Below, in pieces: positions 34,805 to 44,509 of a DNA stretch of 48,401 nucleotides; positions within the stretch are counted from its first letter, which is position 1, and each line of letters starts with the position of its first letter. The stretch comes from Paenibacillus ferrarius. Lineage in GTDB: Bacteria > Bacillota > Bacilli > Paenibacillales > NBRC-103111. The notes beneath the pieces are model-generated. The model worked only from the letters and a program-made list of their open reading frames with translations. It was not told where the DNA came from and did not search any database. The stretch covers positions 1 to 48,401 of the forward strand of contig NZ_MBTG01000041.1 in assembly GCF_002027705.1 (NCBI RefSeq), given 5' to 3'. The position numbers and the translations under genes are program-made.

Positions 34805-37177
34805 CTAACGAACGGCTATTTTTATTTGGGCCGACTTCAGCCCAGGTGAAGTAGCTCTGAGCACGATCTCGCCTGCCTGTGCATGAGCTTGAATCAGCGC
34901 CAGACAATATCCGTTAAAGGCTCGGCGTCGATCCGCTTTATCCGGCTCATGGCTGCTCGGATTGCCGTTTCCTACCCCCAAGAGAAGTCCTGGTCCCTCC
35001 ACTTCAAATAGCACTTCATTATCTGCAATCGGAACCACGCGCCCCTGCGCGTCCAGAATGGCTACTTTAACCAAAGAGACGTCCATCCCATCGGCTTGAA
35101 TGTCTTGACGGTCAGGCTCCAACTGAATACTGGCAGGCGCACCTGTCGTTTGTAGCTTTTTCTCGGCAACTGGCTTCTTATCCCTGTAAGCAACTGCCCT
35201 CATTTCGCCAGGTTCATAAGGAACCTTCCATTCCAAATGGCCTGCAGGAGTCATCGGCATTGTTCCTAAACTTTTTCCATTCAAGCTGAGTTCCACCTGA
35301 TCTCCATTCGAATAGACCCAGACATCCATCAGTTCCCCTTCTCTTCCTGCCCAATTCCAATGAGGGAGAATATGAACCATGGGCTCTTCCGTCCAAACCG
35401 ATTTGAGATAGTAATACACATCCTTCGGAAATCCGCATATGTCCATAATGCCAAAATGAGAAAGCACACAAGGCCAACTATAGGGGGTCGGCTCGCCCCT
35501 GTAATCGAATCCTGTCCATAGAAAGACGCCGCTCAAAAAAGGATGCTCCAGTAGATCGCTCCACGCCTTTTCGACCGTACAGGACCATGACGGCATGAGG
35601 ACACCCTCATAGGCAGGACAATAGCCTCTCGCTTCATCCACTTCGTAGATCCCGCGTGTTGTCGTACTGCTGGCACTTTCACTTCCTAATATAATTCGCG
35701 AGGGATATGCATAATGGTCCGTTACGTCCTGCGCTTTGCGCTGACCATAATTGTATCCGACAATATCGACTTGGTCACTATATCCCTCTCCATTCCAGCC
35801 ATGGTTCATGGCTGCGAGGGTAGGCCGTGTCGGATCTAGCTTGCGTGCAATTTGAACGAGCGAACGGAGAATCCGGGCGCCAGTCATTTTCCCTTCCAGA
35901 ATTTCTTCATTCTCCAAACACCAGGCAATAACCGAAGGATGATTGCGATCCCGCATAATTAAGCTCTGCAGCTCCGCAATTCCCTCCGCTGAACTATCCA
36001 GCTTGCGATTTTCATCCATAACCATTAACCCTATTCGGTCGCAAATAGCGAGCAGCTCAGGCGATGGCGGGTGATGCGCGCTGCGGTAGGCATTGCAGCC
36101 CATTTCTTTTAACAATTGAAGTTTATACGCCATTACGCGATCTGGCAAGGCCACGCCGACACCTGCGAAATCTTGATGGTTGCAAGTCCCTTTAATGAGC
36201 GTATGTTTGCCATTTAGGATAAAGCCTTCTCTCGTAAAAGCAATTGTCCGAATGCCAAAACTCGTTCTGTACGTATCCACAATTATGCCCTCTACGATGA
36301 CTTCCGTTACCAGCTCATACAAATAAGGATGCTCCGGTGACCACAGTCTAGGCTTTGCAACGGATACGAGTTGGTCAATTTGCTTCTGATCGAACTGTGC
36401 AACCGTCACTTTCTCACTGACAAGGCCGACAGTAACACCCTCAGCATCCTTGATAGTGGACTTGAGTTCACATGACTGATCTAGTTCGTATTCATTATGC
36501 AAACGTGTTTGCAGATGAATATCAGCAGCCTCATCGGTTACGAGAGGTGTTGTCACATAGGTTCCCCATTGCGCGACGTGAAGCCGATCCGTTTTTTGCA
36601 GCCAAGTATGGCGGTAAATGCCGCCTCCTTCATACCACCAACCTTCATATCTGTTTGCATCTACTTTAACAACAATGACGTTATTTCCTTCATCCCCATA
36701 CCGTACAATATCCGAAATATCATACTGAACACTGCTGTAGCCGCTATTGTGGGTTCCAATGACATGGCCGTTGATCCAAACCGTGCTGATCCCCATTACG
36801 CCATCAAAATGAAGACTTATCTTTTTCCCTAGATCATGAGAAGGCAGGGCAAACAGCTTACGATAAACGCCAATTCCCGTCGGTAAATAGCCATGGCTTG
36901 CTGGACGACTCCCCAGATTCGGGTCATTCATGAAATTGCCTTCCACAACCCAATCATGCGGGATTTTCACCCGACTCCATTCCTTCGGGATCGTGGACTC
37001 CGCTGACGCTTGATCAACGTAAGCGATGTCGAGCCATTCCCCTTCTTCCCGCTTCCCATTATCCGTAATCCCTCCCGTCATGCCAGCCTTTACAGCATAC
37101 TTAATCGGAATGTCGCCTTTGTGAAAAAACCAATCGTTATCAAAACTTTCCCTGCTTCTTGCTTGTTGAGCTGCCAT
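34805..37177 (-). CDS. GH2 beta-glycosidase (galactosidase/glucuronidase family)
   Basis: A 790-residue retaining enzyme with the GH2 order: sugar-binding jelly roll (GVYRKLFALPS, HFDGVMGISTVWINGHVIGTH), Ig-like domain, (beta/alpha)8 barrel, then a C-terminal Ig-like part. The acid/base is Glu424 in CLENEE and the nucleophile Glu500 in LGSES. SFGIRTIAF and NGKHTLIKGTCNHQDF are standard barrel-entry motifs; DENRK takes the place of the common DE.n motif. The sugar (galactose, glucuronate, mannose or other) cannot be fixed. No signal peptide, so it is cytoplasmic. GAGGGAG lies 6 bases before the ATG. It is the first gene of a two-gene operon with the esterase and diverges from an AraC regulator. 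Confidence 0.92.
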   Translation of the reverse strand: MAAQQARSRESFDNDWFFHKGDIPIKYAVKAGMTGGITDNGKREEGEWLDIAYVDQASAESTIPKEWSRVKIPHDWVVEGNFMNDPNLGSRPASHGYLPTGIGVYRKLFALPSHDLGKKISLHFDGVMGISTVWINGHVIGTHNSGYSSVQYDISDIVRYGDEGNNVIVVKVDANRYEGWWYEGGGIYRHTWLQKTDRLHVAQWGTYVTTPLVTDEAADIHLQTRLHNEYELDQSCELKSTIKDAEGVTVGLVSEKVTVAQFDQKQIDQLVSVAKPRLWSPEHPYLYELVTEVIVEGIIVDTYRTSFGIRTIAFTREGFILNGKHTLIKGTCNHQDFAGVGVALPDRVMAYKLQLLKEMGCNAYRSAHHPPSPELLAICDRIGLMVMDENRKLDSSAEGIAELQSLIMRDRNHPSVIAWCLENEEILEGKMTGARILRSLVQIARKLDPTRPTLAAMNHGWNGEGYSDQVDIVGYNYGQRKAQDVTDHYAYPSRIILGSESASSTTTRGIYEVDEARGYCPAYEGVLMPSWSCTVEKAWSDLLEHPFLSGVFLWTGFDYRGEPTPYSWPCVLSHFGIMDICGFPKDVYYYLKSVWTEEPMVHILPHWNWAGREGELMDVWVYSNGDQVELSLNGKSLGTMPMTPAGHLEWKVPYEPGEMRAVAYRDKKPVAEKKLQTTGAPASIQLEPDRQDIQADGMDVSLVKVAILDAQGRVVPIADNEVLFEVEGPGLLLGVGNGNPSSHEPDKADRRRAFNGYCLALIQAHAQAGEIVLRATSPGLKSAQIKIAVR

Positions 37178-37235
37178 ATAGACTCCCTCTTTCCTGTGTA
37201 TCGATTTAGTTTTAATTTATATAACTATATTGATA

Positions 37236-37264
37236 ATTATATAATTGCAACTAATGAGCAACAA
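37236..37264 (-). promoter_or_regulatory. Promoter of the GH2-esterase operon
   Basis: On the - strand TTGTTG (37259-37264) and TATAAT (37236-37241) are 17 bases apart, within an AT-rich 146-base divergent region. On the + strand a TATAAT at 37285-37290 could be the -10 of the AraC gene, with no good -35. Confidence 0.6.
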
Positions 37265-37323
37265 TCAGAGGATATTTATGTTAATATAATAAAATTAATA
37301 TTTGTCATGGGATGGTGGTTTAC

Positions 37324-38154
37324 ATGCGGCGTTTTTTCTGGAATGTGCTGACCGATATCGACTTTCATTTGCCACTTTACCTTGTCTCCACCGGTTATTG
37401 GATTCATCAGCCACAAGTTGTACGTAGAGAGGGATACAAAGGCTTTCAATGGATTCAGTGCTTTGATGGTCAGGGAATGTTGGAAATCGAGGGAATTACC
37501 ATACCTATATCCAAGGGTCAAGGCATGCTTCTGTATCCGGGGGTGCCTCATCGCTATTATCCGCTGGTTGAGCCTTGGACCGTTCAATGGGTAGAATTCA
37601 ATGGGAATTTTGCCGACCCGCTTCTGCAATCTTTGAACTTTCCCAAATCCCTGGTGCTTTATATAACGAAGCCGGACATTTTATTGGCAAAATTTAATGA
37701 AATGAACAGCCTTTACAGCCTTCGAACATCCATGTCCAGTTACGATGGCTCGCATCTTCTATATGGACTGCTGTTGGATTTGTTTCGTTACACGTCCACC
37801 TCCGATACCCGTTCCAACCATGAACAATACGAGCACTTGAAGCCTGTCATTGACTATATTGAAAATCACTACGATCAGCAGCTCACACTGCAAAATTTGG
37901 CCGATCAACTAGCCGTGACTCCACACTATCTATGTGTACTATTTCAAAAAACCTTAGGTACAAGACCCTTCGAGTATATCAACCGGTTTCGAATCCGCAA
38001 AGCCAAGGAGTTTCTTCAGCAATCTCCTGCCTTAGAAATTAAAGCAATCTCCTGCAAAGTCGGTTTTGAAAGTCCCAGTTATTTTATTAAATTGTTCAAA
38101 AAAAACGAGGGCATTACGCCTAAACAATTCAGAGATTTGCATGCAATCACGTGA
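37324..38154 (+). CDS. AraC-family transcriptional regulator
   Basis: A 276-residue regulator with an N-terminal cupin (GFQWIQCFDGQGMLEIEG, GQGMLLYPGVPHRYYPL) and a C-terminal AraC-type double helix-turn-helix (LTLQNLADQLAVTPHYLCVLFQKTLGTRPFEYINRFRIRKAKEFL and IKAISCKVGFESPSYFIKLFKKNEGITPKQFR). It is the only + strand gene between 2.9 and 45.7 kb and diverges from the GH2-esterase operon, which it probably controls. The start at 37324 has GGTGG 5 bases upstream; the ATG at 37312, four codons earlier, has no ribosome binding site. Confidence 0.9.
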   Translation: MRRFFWNVLTDIDFHLPLYLVSTGYWIHQPQVVRREGYKGFQWIQCFDGQGMLEIEGITIPISKGQGMLLYPGVPHRYYPLVEPWTVQWVEFNGNFADPLLQSLNFPKSLVLYITKPDILLAKFNEMNSLYSLRTSMSSYDGSHLLYGLLLDLFRYTSTSDTRSNHEQYEHLKPVIDYIENHYDQQLTLQNLADQLAVTPHYLCVLFQKTLGTRPFEYINRFRIRKAKEFLQQSPALEIKAISCKVGFESPSYFIKLFKKNEGITPKQFRDLHAIT

Positions 38155-38235
38155 TGCCCTTACAGGGTGACTCTACATAAGCAGCCTCGGTGCCAGTTAC
38201 TTTTGGGAACCTCCAGTAGTCTCAGCTTGCATTTG

Positions 38236-38287
38236 CGGGGAGACAGCCTTCTTCTGTGGCCTGCACAATTGCAGATGTCTCCGCTTT
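38236..38287 (+). terminator. Possible terminator of the AraC gene
   Basis: GCGGGGAGACA pairs with TGTCTCCGC (one bulged G), with an inner CTGCA-CAAT-TGCAG hairpin, followed by TTTT. The loop is long and the T-run short, so the call is tentative. Confidence 0.4.
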
Positions 38288-38309
38288 TCACACTTCTGTC
38301 CCCCCAGCT

Positions 38310-39869
38310 CTATCCGTGCTTCATCACGTGGCCTTGATCCCGAAACTCCTGCGGACTTACGCCTTCTAACTCCTTAAACACACGGCTAAAATGCTTCGTA
38401 TTCTCGAAGCCAACAAGATCACTAATCTCATACACCTTGTACGCTGTAGAGGAGAGCAATTCCCGCGCTTTATCAATGCGCAGCTTTTTTAAATAGTTAA
38501 CGAAGCTCTCGCCGGTGAATTCCTTAAACGCCTGACTGAAATAGGAATAGTTCAAGGACACATGATTGGAAACGATTGTCATGTTCAAATCCTTCTGGTA
38601 ATTGTCCTGCATATATTGAACGGCCTTCTTCATTTCCTTATGGTCGATGTGAAACGACTTCATGCTCTTCACATAGTCATTGAGCCGATGCAGCAGCCCT
38701 TCTACACTATGGAAATAATCGTGGAAGTAAGTAAAGTTGGCGATATCACCGACTTTTTTGAACAGCCGAAGAATTTCCACCGACTCGCCGCCATAGATTT
38801 GAAATATTTTATCAAAAACCAACTCATTAAACGTCTTGCTAACCGCCTCCAGATAGGAGATATCAAACCGTACCACCGTCTGCATATCAAGAACCTCGTG
38901 CAGCAGGCCGGTCATTTCCTTGTCGCGATCACTGCCCAGCATGTTCCCGATTTTGCGGATCGTTTCCACAGGCACCTGAAACTCCCTGCTTTTATGACGA
39001 ATACTTTCATAACGGACTACACCTGGAACAGATAGCAGAAAGGTATAGATCAGCGCTTGCTGCGCTTCCTCATGGGCTTTATGCAGATTGGCTGTACCGC
39101 TCGTGTACTCACTGAGTCCCATCCGATAGGAAAAGTAGCTCGATCCCATAATACGATCAGATAAATAGTGAAACAGCTCCCTGTGCTTGGCAATGAGAAC
39201 GAGCTGGTTCTTCTTCTCATACACATGGGCACGCTGCTCGCGGCATCGTTCAGGCGCATTGCTGATTTCCGCTTGAATACGCGCGAGAAACTCGGTGTGT
39301 CCCATCTCATCAACGGTACCTGTATATTGCAGAATACCGAATTGGAAGCCTTCATCCAGCCAGCCCATCTCGATACGCTGCAGCTTTCCTTGCAAGTCCT
39401 CTTCCTCCAGATGCGGATGACTAAGCACATAGCTCAACTGGCTTTCTTGAAAAGCTTCCAACTGATGGCTCGAACTCGTCAACTGCTCCTCCCTCAGCGT
39501 AAGCTCTCTCTCTAGACGTAGTATCGTACGGGACAACTCATCGCGGATGATCGGCTTCAAGAGATACTCCTTCACATCGCAGCGAATAGCTTCCTTCGCA
39601 TATTGAAAATCATCGTGTCCGCTAAGGATAACAACGACTGGTTTCAAGTTTAACTCCTGAATTCGGTTAATCAGCGCTATCCCATCCATCTCAGGCATGC
39701 GTATATCCGTAATAACAATATCAATCTGAGAATTCTCAATCACCTGGAGGGCTTCTTTGCCATCGCTTGCGAACTCAAACGCATAGTGATCCGGGAATTC
39801 CCGTGCAATCATCGCTTTTAGGCCAAGACGAATATTTTTCTCATCATCAACGATAAGCAATTTTCTCAT
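38310..39869 (-). CDS. YesN-type response regulator with long middle domain (module 3)
   Basis: A 519-residue regulator, much longer than the two module 1 and 2 regulators. Receiver domain 1-120 with phosphoacceptor Asp55 in IVITDIRMPEMDG, then a middle region of about 290 residues typical of larger YesN proteins, and a C-terminal AraC-type domain (MTIVSNHVSLNYSYFSQAFKEFTGESFVNYLKKLRIDKARELL and VYEISDLVGFENTKHFSRVFKELEGVSPQEFR). Its start lies 23 bases inside the kinase gene, with GGAGG 11 bases upstream, so the pair is coupled. It should control the module 3 transport operon. Confidence 0.94.
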   Translation of the reverse strand: MRKLLIVDDEKNIRLGLKAMIAREFPDHYAFEFASDGKEALQVIENSQIDIVITDIRMPEMDGIALINRIQELNLKPVVVILSGHDDFQYAKEAIRCDVKEYLLKPIIRDELSRTILRLERELTLREEQLTSSSHQLEAFQESQLSYVLSHPHLEEEDLQGKLQRIEMGWLDEGFQFGILQYTGTVDEMGHTEFLARIQAEISNAPERCREQRAHVYEKKNQLVLIAKHRELFHYLSDRIMGSSYFSYRMGLSEYTSGTANLHKAHEEAQQALIYTFLLSVPGVVRYESIRHKSREFQVPVETIRKIGNMLGSDRDKEMTGLLHEVLDMQTVVRFDISYLEAVSKTFNELVFDKIFQIYGGESVEILRLFKKVGDIANFTYFHDYFHSVEGLLHRLNDYVKSMKSFHIDHKEMKKAVQYMQDNYQKDLNMTIVSNHVSLNYSYFSQAFKEFTGESFVNYLKKLRIDKARELLSSTAYKVYEISDLVGFENTKHFSRVFKELEGVSPQEFRDQGHVMKHG

Positions 39870-41760
39870 CAGCAGACATTCCTCCAGATAAAATCAGATA
39901 GGGCAGCTTCATCATGACTTGTGTGAATTCGCCCTCTGCACTGTCAATTGTGATCCCGTATTCTCTCCCATAATACATCTTAATTCGTTGACTCACGTTG
40001 CGCAGACCAATCCCATTCCCCTCATTTTCCTTCGGTACATAACGACTGTACTTCAGATGAAAAGGGCCATCCTCCATCACCATCTTCTCATGAAGCTCGC
40101 CAAGCTTATCGCTCGACATGCCTGCTCCATCATCCGTAATCTCGATCATCATCGTATCATCCTTCTTGCAAGCTCGAATGCTAATTGTGATTCCCTCGCG
40201 TCTTGCTCGATCTATATACATCCCATGTTTGACGGCATTTTCAATAAGCGGCTGCAGCGACATCTTGAGCACTTCCTGCTCCATATAGTCCTCTGGAATA
40301 TCAAGCTTAAGCTCCAGCATACCGTCATACCGTATATTCATGATCGCCATGTAATTTTGGATATGCTGGATCTCATCACGCAGGCGTACATGATCCTTCG
40401 ACCATTTCAAGCTATAACGCATCATGGAGCCCAGGGAGGTTAAAGCATCGGAGATCGTATACTGCGCCTCGACTTCCGCCATCATTTTCAAATTTTCCAA
40501 CGTATTATAGAGGAAATGGGCATCAATTTGATTTTTGAGCGAGTTTAGCTCCGCTTCCTTCTTTGACGCTTGCTTGTTCACCGCTTCCACAATCAGTTCA
40601 TTCATCTTCTTCAACATTTGTCTAAAATGATGGGCAAGCTCGCCAACTTCCCCTCCCGCATCCATATCAATGTGCACATTCAAATCTCCTCGGCGAACCT
40701 TTTTCATCGAATCGCGCAGAATGTGCAGCTTTTTCAAAATAAGGGACTGCAAGAAATAGGTGATAATAGACAAAAGAGCAATCAGCACTACGGCTGCCGT
40801 AATAAATAAATTGCGGGCCTTTTGGATCTGCGTAACCGGCTTTTTCAGAGAAACAACATTCAGTAAATGAGCTTCCAGCTGCTCAATCGGTGTGGATAAG
40901 ATGAGATATGGCGTATCTCCTACCGTAAAATTAAAATGAAAGGCCTCCTCGTGAGGGCGTGCCTCCCATTCCCGATGAAGCTGCTCCAGATCCATGCCTT
41001 GAAAGAAGTCATTTGCCGTATCCGTGAAAATTCGCCCCGTGCGATCCACAACAAGCATGTGAGATTCACCGTCTTGAATCGGACTAAACGTCGTCTGAAA
41101 AAATTTATCAATCAGCATATCCACTTCAAGAATACCGACATGCGTATCACTCGGATAATAAATTTCCCTAAACAAGGATACATAGGTTGAAGCAGCCTCG
41201 CCATCCAGCGTATCACGCTTCATGACATCCTTCTCATTCTGCAAGATTTCCCACCAAACAGCGCCTTTCTTAGCGACTACACGCGGGTACCACGTTCTTC
41301 CGGCAACCCGGCTTTCTTTGAAAATGACCGGCCAAATTTCCATCGTTTTCGGATTATCTGTGAATAAGCGAACATTGGCAATAATCGGGTTATTGAACAT
41401 CAGCCTTTGCAAATTAGAAAACGTATTCATATTAAAATCGACCAATTCATGGACTTCCAGCTCGCGGGCATTTTGCAAGTAATCAATTACTTCCCGATCA
41501 GCTATCGAAAGCTGCGCCGTTCTCCCTACAATTTCGATGTTATTGTGAATGTTGGCTTTTTCGCTTTCCAGCATATACTGATTTTTCTTCAACGTATCCT
41601 GAAGCGTGTTTTGATAAAAGCCGTTAAACAAATACCAGGAAAACAAAATGATCGGAATTAAAATAATTACAATATACGCCACAATTAATTTGGCTTGGAT
41701 GGAAATACGGTTTGTCAGCTGGGTAATTCTGCCCTTTCCTCTGCGTAGCGCGTCTCGCAT
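39847..41760 (-). CDS. YesM-type sensor histidine kinase (module 3)
   Basis: A 637-residue kinase: membrane segment at about 24-46, extracellular sensor domain, second segment at about 318-340, HAMP (LKKLHILRDSMKKVRRGDL), phosphoacceptor His415 in NQIDAHFLYNTLE, and ATPase motifs QPLIENAVKHGM, DDGAGM and GNGIGLRNV. The motif around the histidine has Ala in place of the usual Pro (PHFLYNTLE). It is only distantly similar to the module 1 and 2 kinases in the sensor part. The ATG has only a weak upstream site. It follows the module 3 binding-protein gene after a terminator, so the regulator pair is transcribed separately or by read-through. Confidence 0.93.
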   Translation of the reverse strand: MRDALRRGKGRITQLTNRISIQAKLIVAYIVIILIPIILFSWYLFNGFYQNTLQDTLKKNQYMLESEKANIHNNIEIVGRTAQLSIADREVIDYLQNARELEVHELVDFNMNTFSNLQRLMFNNPIIANVRLFTDNPKTMEIWPVIFKESRVAGRTWYPRVVAKKGAVWWEILQNEKDVMKRDTLDGEAASTYVSLFREIYYPSDTHVGILEVDMLIDKFFQTTFSPIQDGESHMLVVDRTGRIFTDTANDFFQGMDLEQLHREWEARPHEEAFHFNFTVGDTPYLILSTPIEQLEAHLLNVVSLKKPVTQIQKARNLFITAAVVLIALLSIITYFLQSLILKKLHILRDSMKKVRRGDLNVHIDMDAGGEVGELAHHFRQMLKKMNELIVEAVNKQASKKEAELNSLKNQIDAHFLYNTLENLKMMAEVEAQYTISDALTSLGSMMRYSLKWSKDHVRLRDEIQHIQNYMAIMNIRYDGMLELKLDIPEDYMEQEVLKMSLQPLIENAVKHGMYIDRARREGITISIRACKKDDTMMIEITDDGAGMSSDKLGELHEKMVMEDGPFHLKYSRYVPKENEGNGIGLRNVSQRIKMYYGREYGITIDSAEGEFTQVMMKLPYLILSGGMSADEKIAYR

Positions 41761-41837
41761 GACATCACGTCCAATTTCTATAGGCTCTAGCCCTCTTATC
41801 TTAATACAAAATTTACCTGAGAGGGATACCTTTGCGG

Positions 41838-41875
41838 CGAAAAACCCGAAAACCCGGGTAAATGGGGTTTTCGGG
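41838..41875 (-). terminator. Rho-independent terminator of the module 3 transport operon
   Basis: On the - strand CCCGAAAACCC and GGGTTTTCGGG (41865-41875 with 41845-41855) form an 11-bp stem with a 9-base loop, followed by TTTTTCG. It begins 14 bases beyond the binding-protein stop. Confidence 0.9.
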
Positions 41876-41888
41876 CCTGCTTTTGGCT

Positions 41889-43592
41889 TTACTTCGAGAA
41901 TTCGGCAATCTTTTTAGTATTCAATTCAAATTCCTTTTGCTCATAGGCTTGAACCTTATCCAATCCAGCTGCAATCCGATCCTTTTGGAATTTGTCAAAA
42001 AGCTGATCAAATTCCGCATCCGATTTGGTTAGCAGCAGCTTTGGCAAAGTTTTGCCCCAATTCTGGGCAATTTTGCTGTTGGCAATCCCTTCGACAGACG
42101 TACCTGTCGGGATAATATTGTCATATTGCGATAAACTCTTCGTTTTGCCTTTCGTCCACTCTTCCGGCTGTTTAATCGGCTCTACACTTGGCGGAGACCA
42201 CTTCAGGTTCATATTGGTATCCATCAGCATCCAGAACGTATAGGAAGAGCCATATTTTTTGTCAAAAGAAGCACGATCCTTGTTCAGCAAATCAAGCACT
42301 TCCGGCTTAAATTGCTCCTTGCCGTTGATCGTATCGTAGCTTACCCCTTTTTCCCCTAAAAACAGATCCTTATTTCCTTCTTCACTAATCAAATAACTTA
42401 AGAATTTAATCGCTCTCGCCTTATCCTTCACATCCTTGGAGATAAGCGTAACCGTCCAACCAGAGATGCCAGGTCCTGCAAGAACAGGAGCATCTTTCTT
42501 CGAATTAGCAGGGCCATCTACAGCAATGTAAGCTGTATTTGGATCTTTTTGATACAAGGAAATGTTTTGCTTAGCCAAATCTGAACGTTGGTACAGCATC
42601 GCAAAGTACCTGCCTTGGGCAACTTTCTCCTCGATTTGCGGCCGTTTGTCGATAAAAATATCTTTGGACAACAAACCCGTCTCATTCGCTTTGCGGAACG
42701 TTTTGAGCCAGCTCACGAATTCCGCATCTGTTGACCGGTCATACAGCTTGCCATCTTTCTCATAAGGAATCGCCAGAAAGTTCGCCAACATAGATGAGTT
42801 TTGATTCGCATCCAGCAAGGAATAGTTGCCTGTGTCCCCGAATTCATTTAATCCAAGCGGGATGAGAGGCTGTCCATTAACTTCCGGGAACTTCTCTTTT
42901 GCTGCCTTCAGCGCATTAAGGAACCCTTCCGGCGTTCTCATATCTGGCTTGCCGATCGCTTCATACATATCTTTTCGCACTAAAAACGTTTGATTGGAAA
43001 CAAAGTTCTCTCCATACTTTTTATAATCCTGTGTAGAAGAGGATGCATTCGGATAACCATAGAAATTGCCGTCTTTTTGTGTGTACCAAGATGTTTTGGC
43101 CGGGTCTGCTACTTTGAAGAAATAAGGATCATACTGCTTCGCGAGTTCATTCAATGGCAGTACCATATTGCCTTCGATCATTTTTTTCACAGCATCCTCA
43201 TACCAGCCCAGTGTAATAAAATCAGGCAGCTTGCCGGATGCGATCATCGTATTCAGCTTTTCGTTTTCATTGCCAGCAGGCACGATAAAATTAACACTTA
43301 CCCCTGTTTTCTTCGTTATGTATTGGGAAGTTGGGTCCACGCCCCATTTGTTCGGGAACCAGGAGAAGTTCAGATACCAATCAAACGTAATCGGCTTCGT
43401 ATCTGATTTCCAACCTTCCTCCGCTTTCGCACCGGCCGGTACGGCTGTTTGCTGTGCAGCCTCAGTTGACTTCGCAGGCTCTGGACTCGCCGTGTTGGTC
43501 GCGCCTTTATCCGTGGAACAAGCAGTAATTGAAACAGCTGTAAACAAAGCAAGCAGCGTAGTCATCGTTTTGCGTGATTTCCTAATGATCAT
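41889..43592 (-). CDS. Carbohydrate ABC-transporter binding lipoprotein (module 3)
   Basis: A 567-residue solute-binding lipoprotein with signal peptide and lipobox ITACST near residue 25, followed by a low-complexity linker rich in Ala/Thr/Glu. Family blocks include TMIASGKLPDFITLGWYEDAVKK, KDGNFYGYPNASSSTQDYKKYG and AIKFLSYLISEEGNKDLF. The ATG at 43592 has GGGGG 8 bases upstream. The alternative ATG at 43607 overlaps the permease stop (TAATG) with AAAGG only 3 bases away, so a coupled start there is also possible. It is the last gene of the transport operon. Confidence 0.92.
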   Translation of the reverse strand: MIIRKSRKTMTTLLALFTAVSITACSTDKGATNTASPEPAKSTEAAQQTAVPAGAKAEEGWKSDTKPITFDWYLNFSWFPNKWGVDPTSQYITKKTGVSVNFIVPAGNENEKLNTMIASGKLPDFITLGWYEDAVKKMIEGNMVLPLNELAKQYDPYFFKVADPAKTSWYTQKDGNFYGYPNASSSTQDYKKYGENFVSNQTFLVRKDMYEAIGKPDMRTPEGFLNALKAAKEKFPEVNGQPLIPLGLNEFGDTGNYSLLDANQNSSMLANFLAIPYEKDGKLYDRSTDAEFVSWLKTFRKANETGLLSKDIFIDKRPQIEEKVAQGRYFAMLYQRSDLAKQNISLYQKDPNTAYIAVDGPANSKKDAPVLAGPGISGWTVTLISKDVKDKARAIKFLSYLISEEGNKDLFLGEKGVSYDTINGKEQFKPEVLDLLNKDRASFDKKYGSSYTFWMLMDTNMNLKWSPPSVEPIKQPEEWTKGKTKSLSQYDNIIPTGTSVEGIANSKIAQNWGKTLPKLLLTKSDAEFDQLFDKFQKDRIAAGLDKVQAYEQKEFELNTKKIAEFSK

Positions 43593-43606
43593 TTGCGTTT
43601 CCCCCA

Positions 43607-44494
43607 TTATCCTTTAATCGAACCAATCATGAAACCCTTAACAAAATATTTTTGCAAAAATGGATAAGCGATGACAATCGGCAGCGTAGTTACCACCATA
43701 GTAGCCAGTTTAATGGACTGAGAGGATACCGTCTTGGCAATGCTTCCCGTTGTGGCGGCAACCATTTGGTTGGAGCTCGATTGCGCTACTACACGGTACA
43801 AGTAGGTTTGTATCGGCTGAAGCTCGCTTTTGTTAATATAGATCATCCCCGTGAAGTAATCATTCCACTGATACACGCCATGGAACAGCGCAATCGTAGC
43901 AACCACAGGCATGGATACCGGAAGGATGATTTGATAAAAGATTTTAAAATCATTCGCACCATCAATCTTCGCCGCTTCTTCCAGCGCATCCGGAATTTCC
44001 CGAAAGAAGGAAAGAAAGATGATAAGATCAAAAAAGCTAAACATCGCCGGAATAATATACACCCAGAAGCTGTCGAGCAAGCCCAAATCACGAATGAGCA
44101 AGTAGTACGGAATTAATCCTCCACTAAAAAATAAAGTAATCGTACCAATTACCATATAAATCGGTCGTCCAATCAGCTCCCTGCGCGAGAATGCGTAGGC
44201 TACCATTGCCGTAAAAAATACATGGACAACAGTACCGACCAACGTTTTGGCAACTGTGATGCCCATGGCGAGCATGATACCGTCGTTGGCGAACACAGCC
44301 TTGTAGCTGTCCAAGCTGAACATCCGCGGCCACCAATAAATGCCTCCGCGCATAGCGTCATTCCCGTCGTTGAAGGAATTAACCAGCACATACCAGATGG
44401 GATACAGCGTTGCGAAGCATATCGCGAGCATCAGCAGATTATTCGCTTGGTCGAATGCCGCCTCTTTGAAGGTTCTGCGTTTTAATGAAAGCAA
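43607..44494 (-). CDS. LplC-type sugar ABC permease (module 3), TTG start
   Basis: A 295-residue CUT1 permease with six membrane segments, EAA loop ALEEAAKIDGANDFKIFYQIILPVSMP and the ending QKYFVKGFMIGSIKG. The start is TTG at 44494 with AAGGAGG 10 bases upstream; that site overlaps the end of the LplB gene. Partner of the gene just upstream. Confidence 0.93.
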   Translation of the reverse strand: MLSLKRRTFKEAAFDQANNLLMLAICFATLYPIWYVLVNSFNDGNDAMRGGIYWWPRMFSLDSYKAVFANDGIMLAMGITVAKTLVGTVVHVFFTAMVAYAFSRRELIGRPIYMVIGTITLFFSGGLIPYYLLIRDLGLLDSFWVYIIPAMFSFFDLIIFLSFFREIPDALEEAAKIDGANDFKIFYQIILPVSMPVVATIALFHGVYQWNDYFTGMIYINKSELQPIQTYLYRVVAQSSSNQMVAATTGSIAKTVSSQSIKLATMVVTTLPIVIAYPFLQKYFVKGFMIGSIKG

Positions 44495-44509
44495 AGACTT
44501 AGCACCTCC

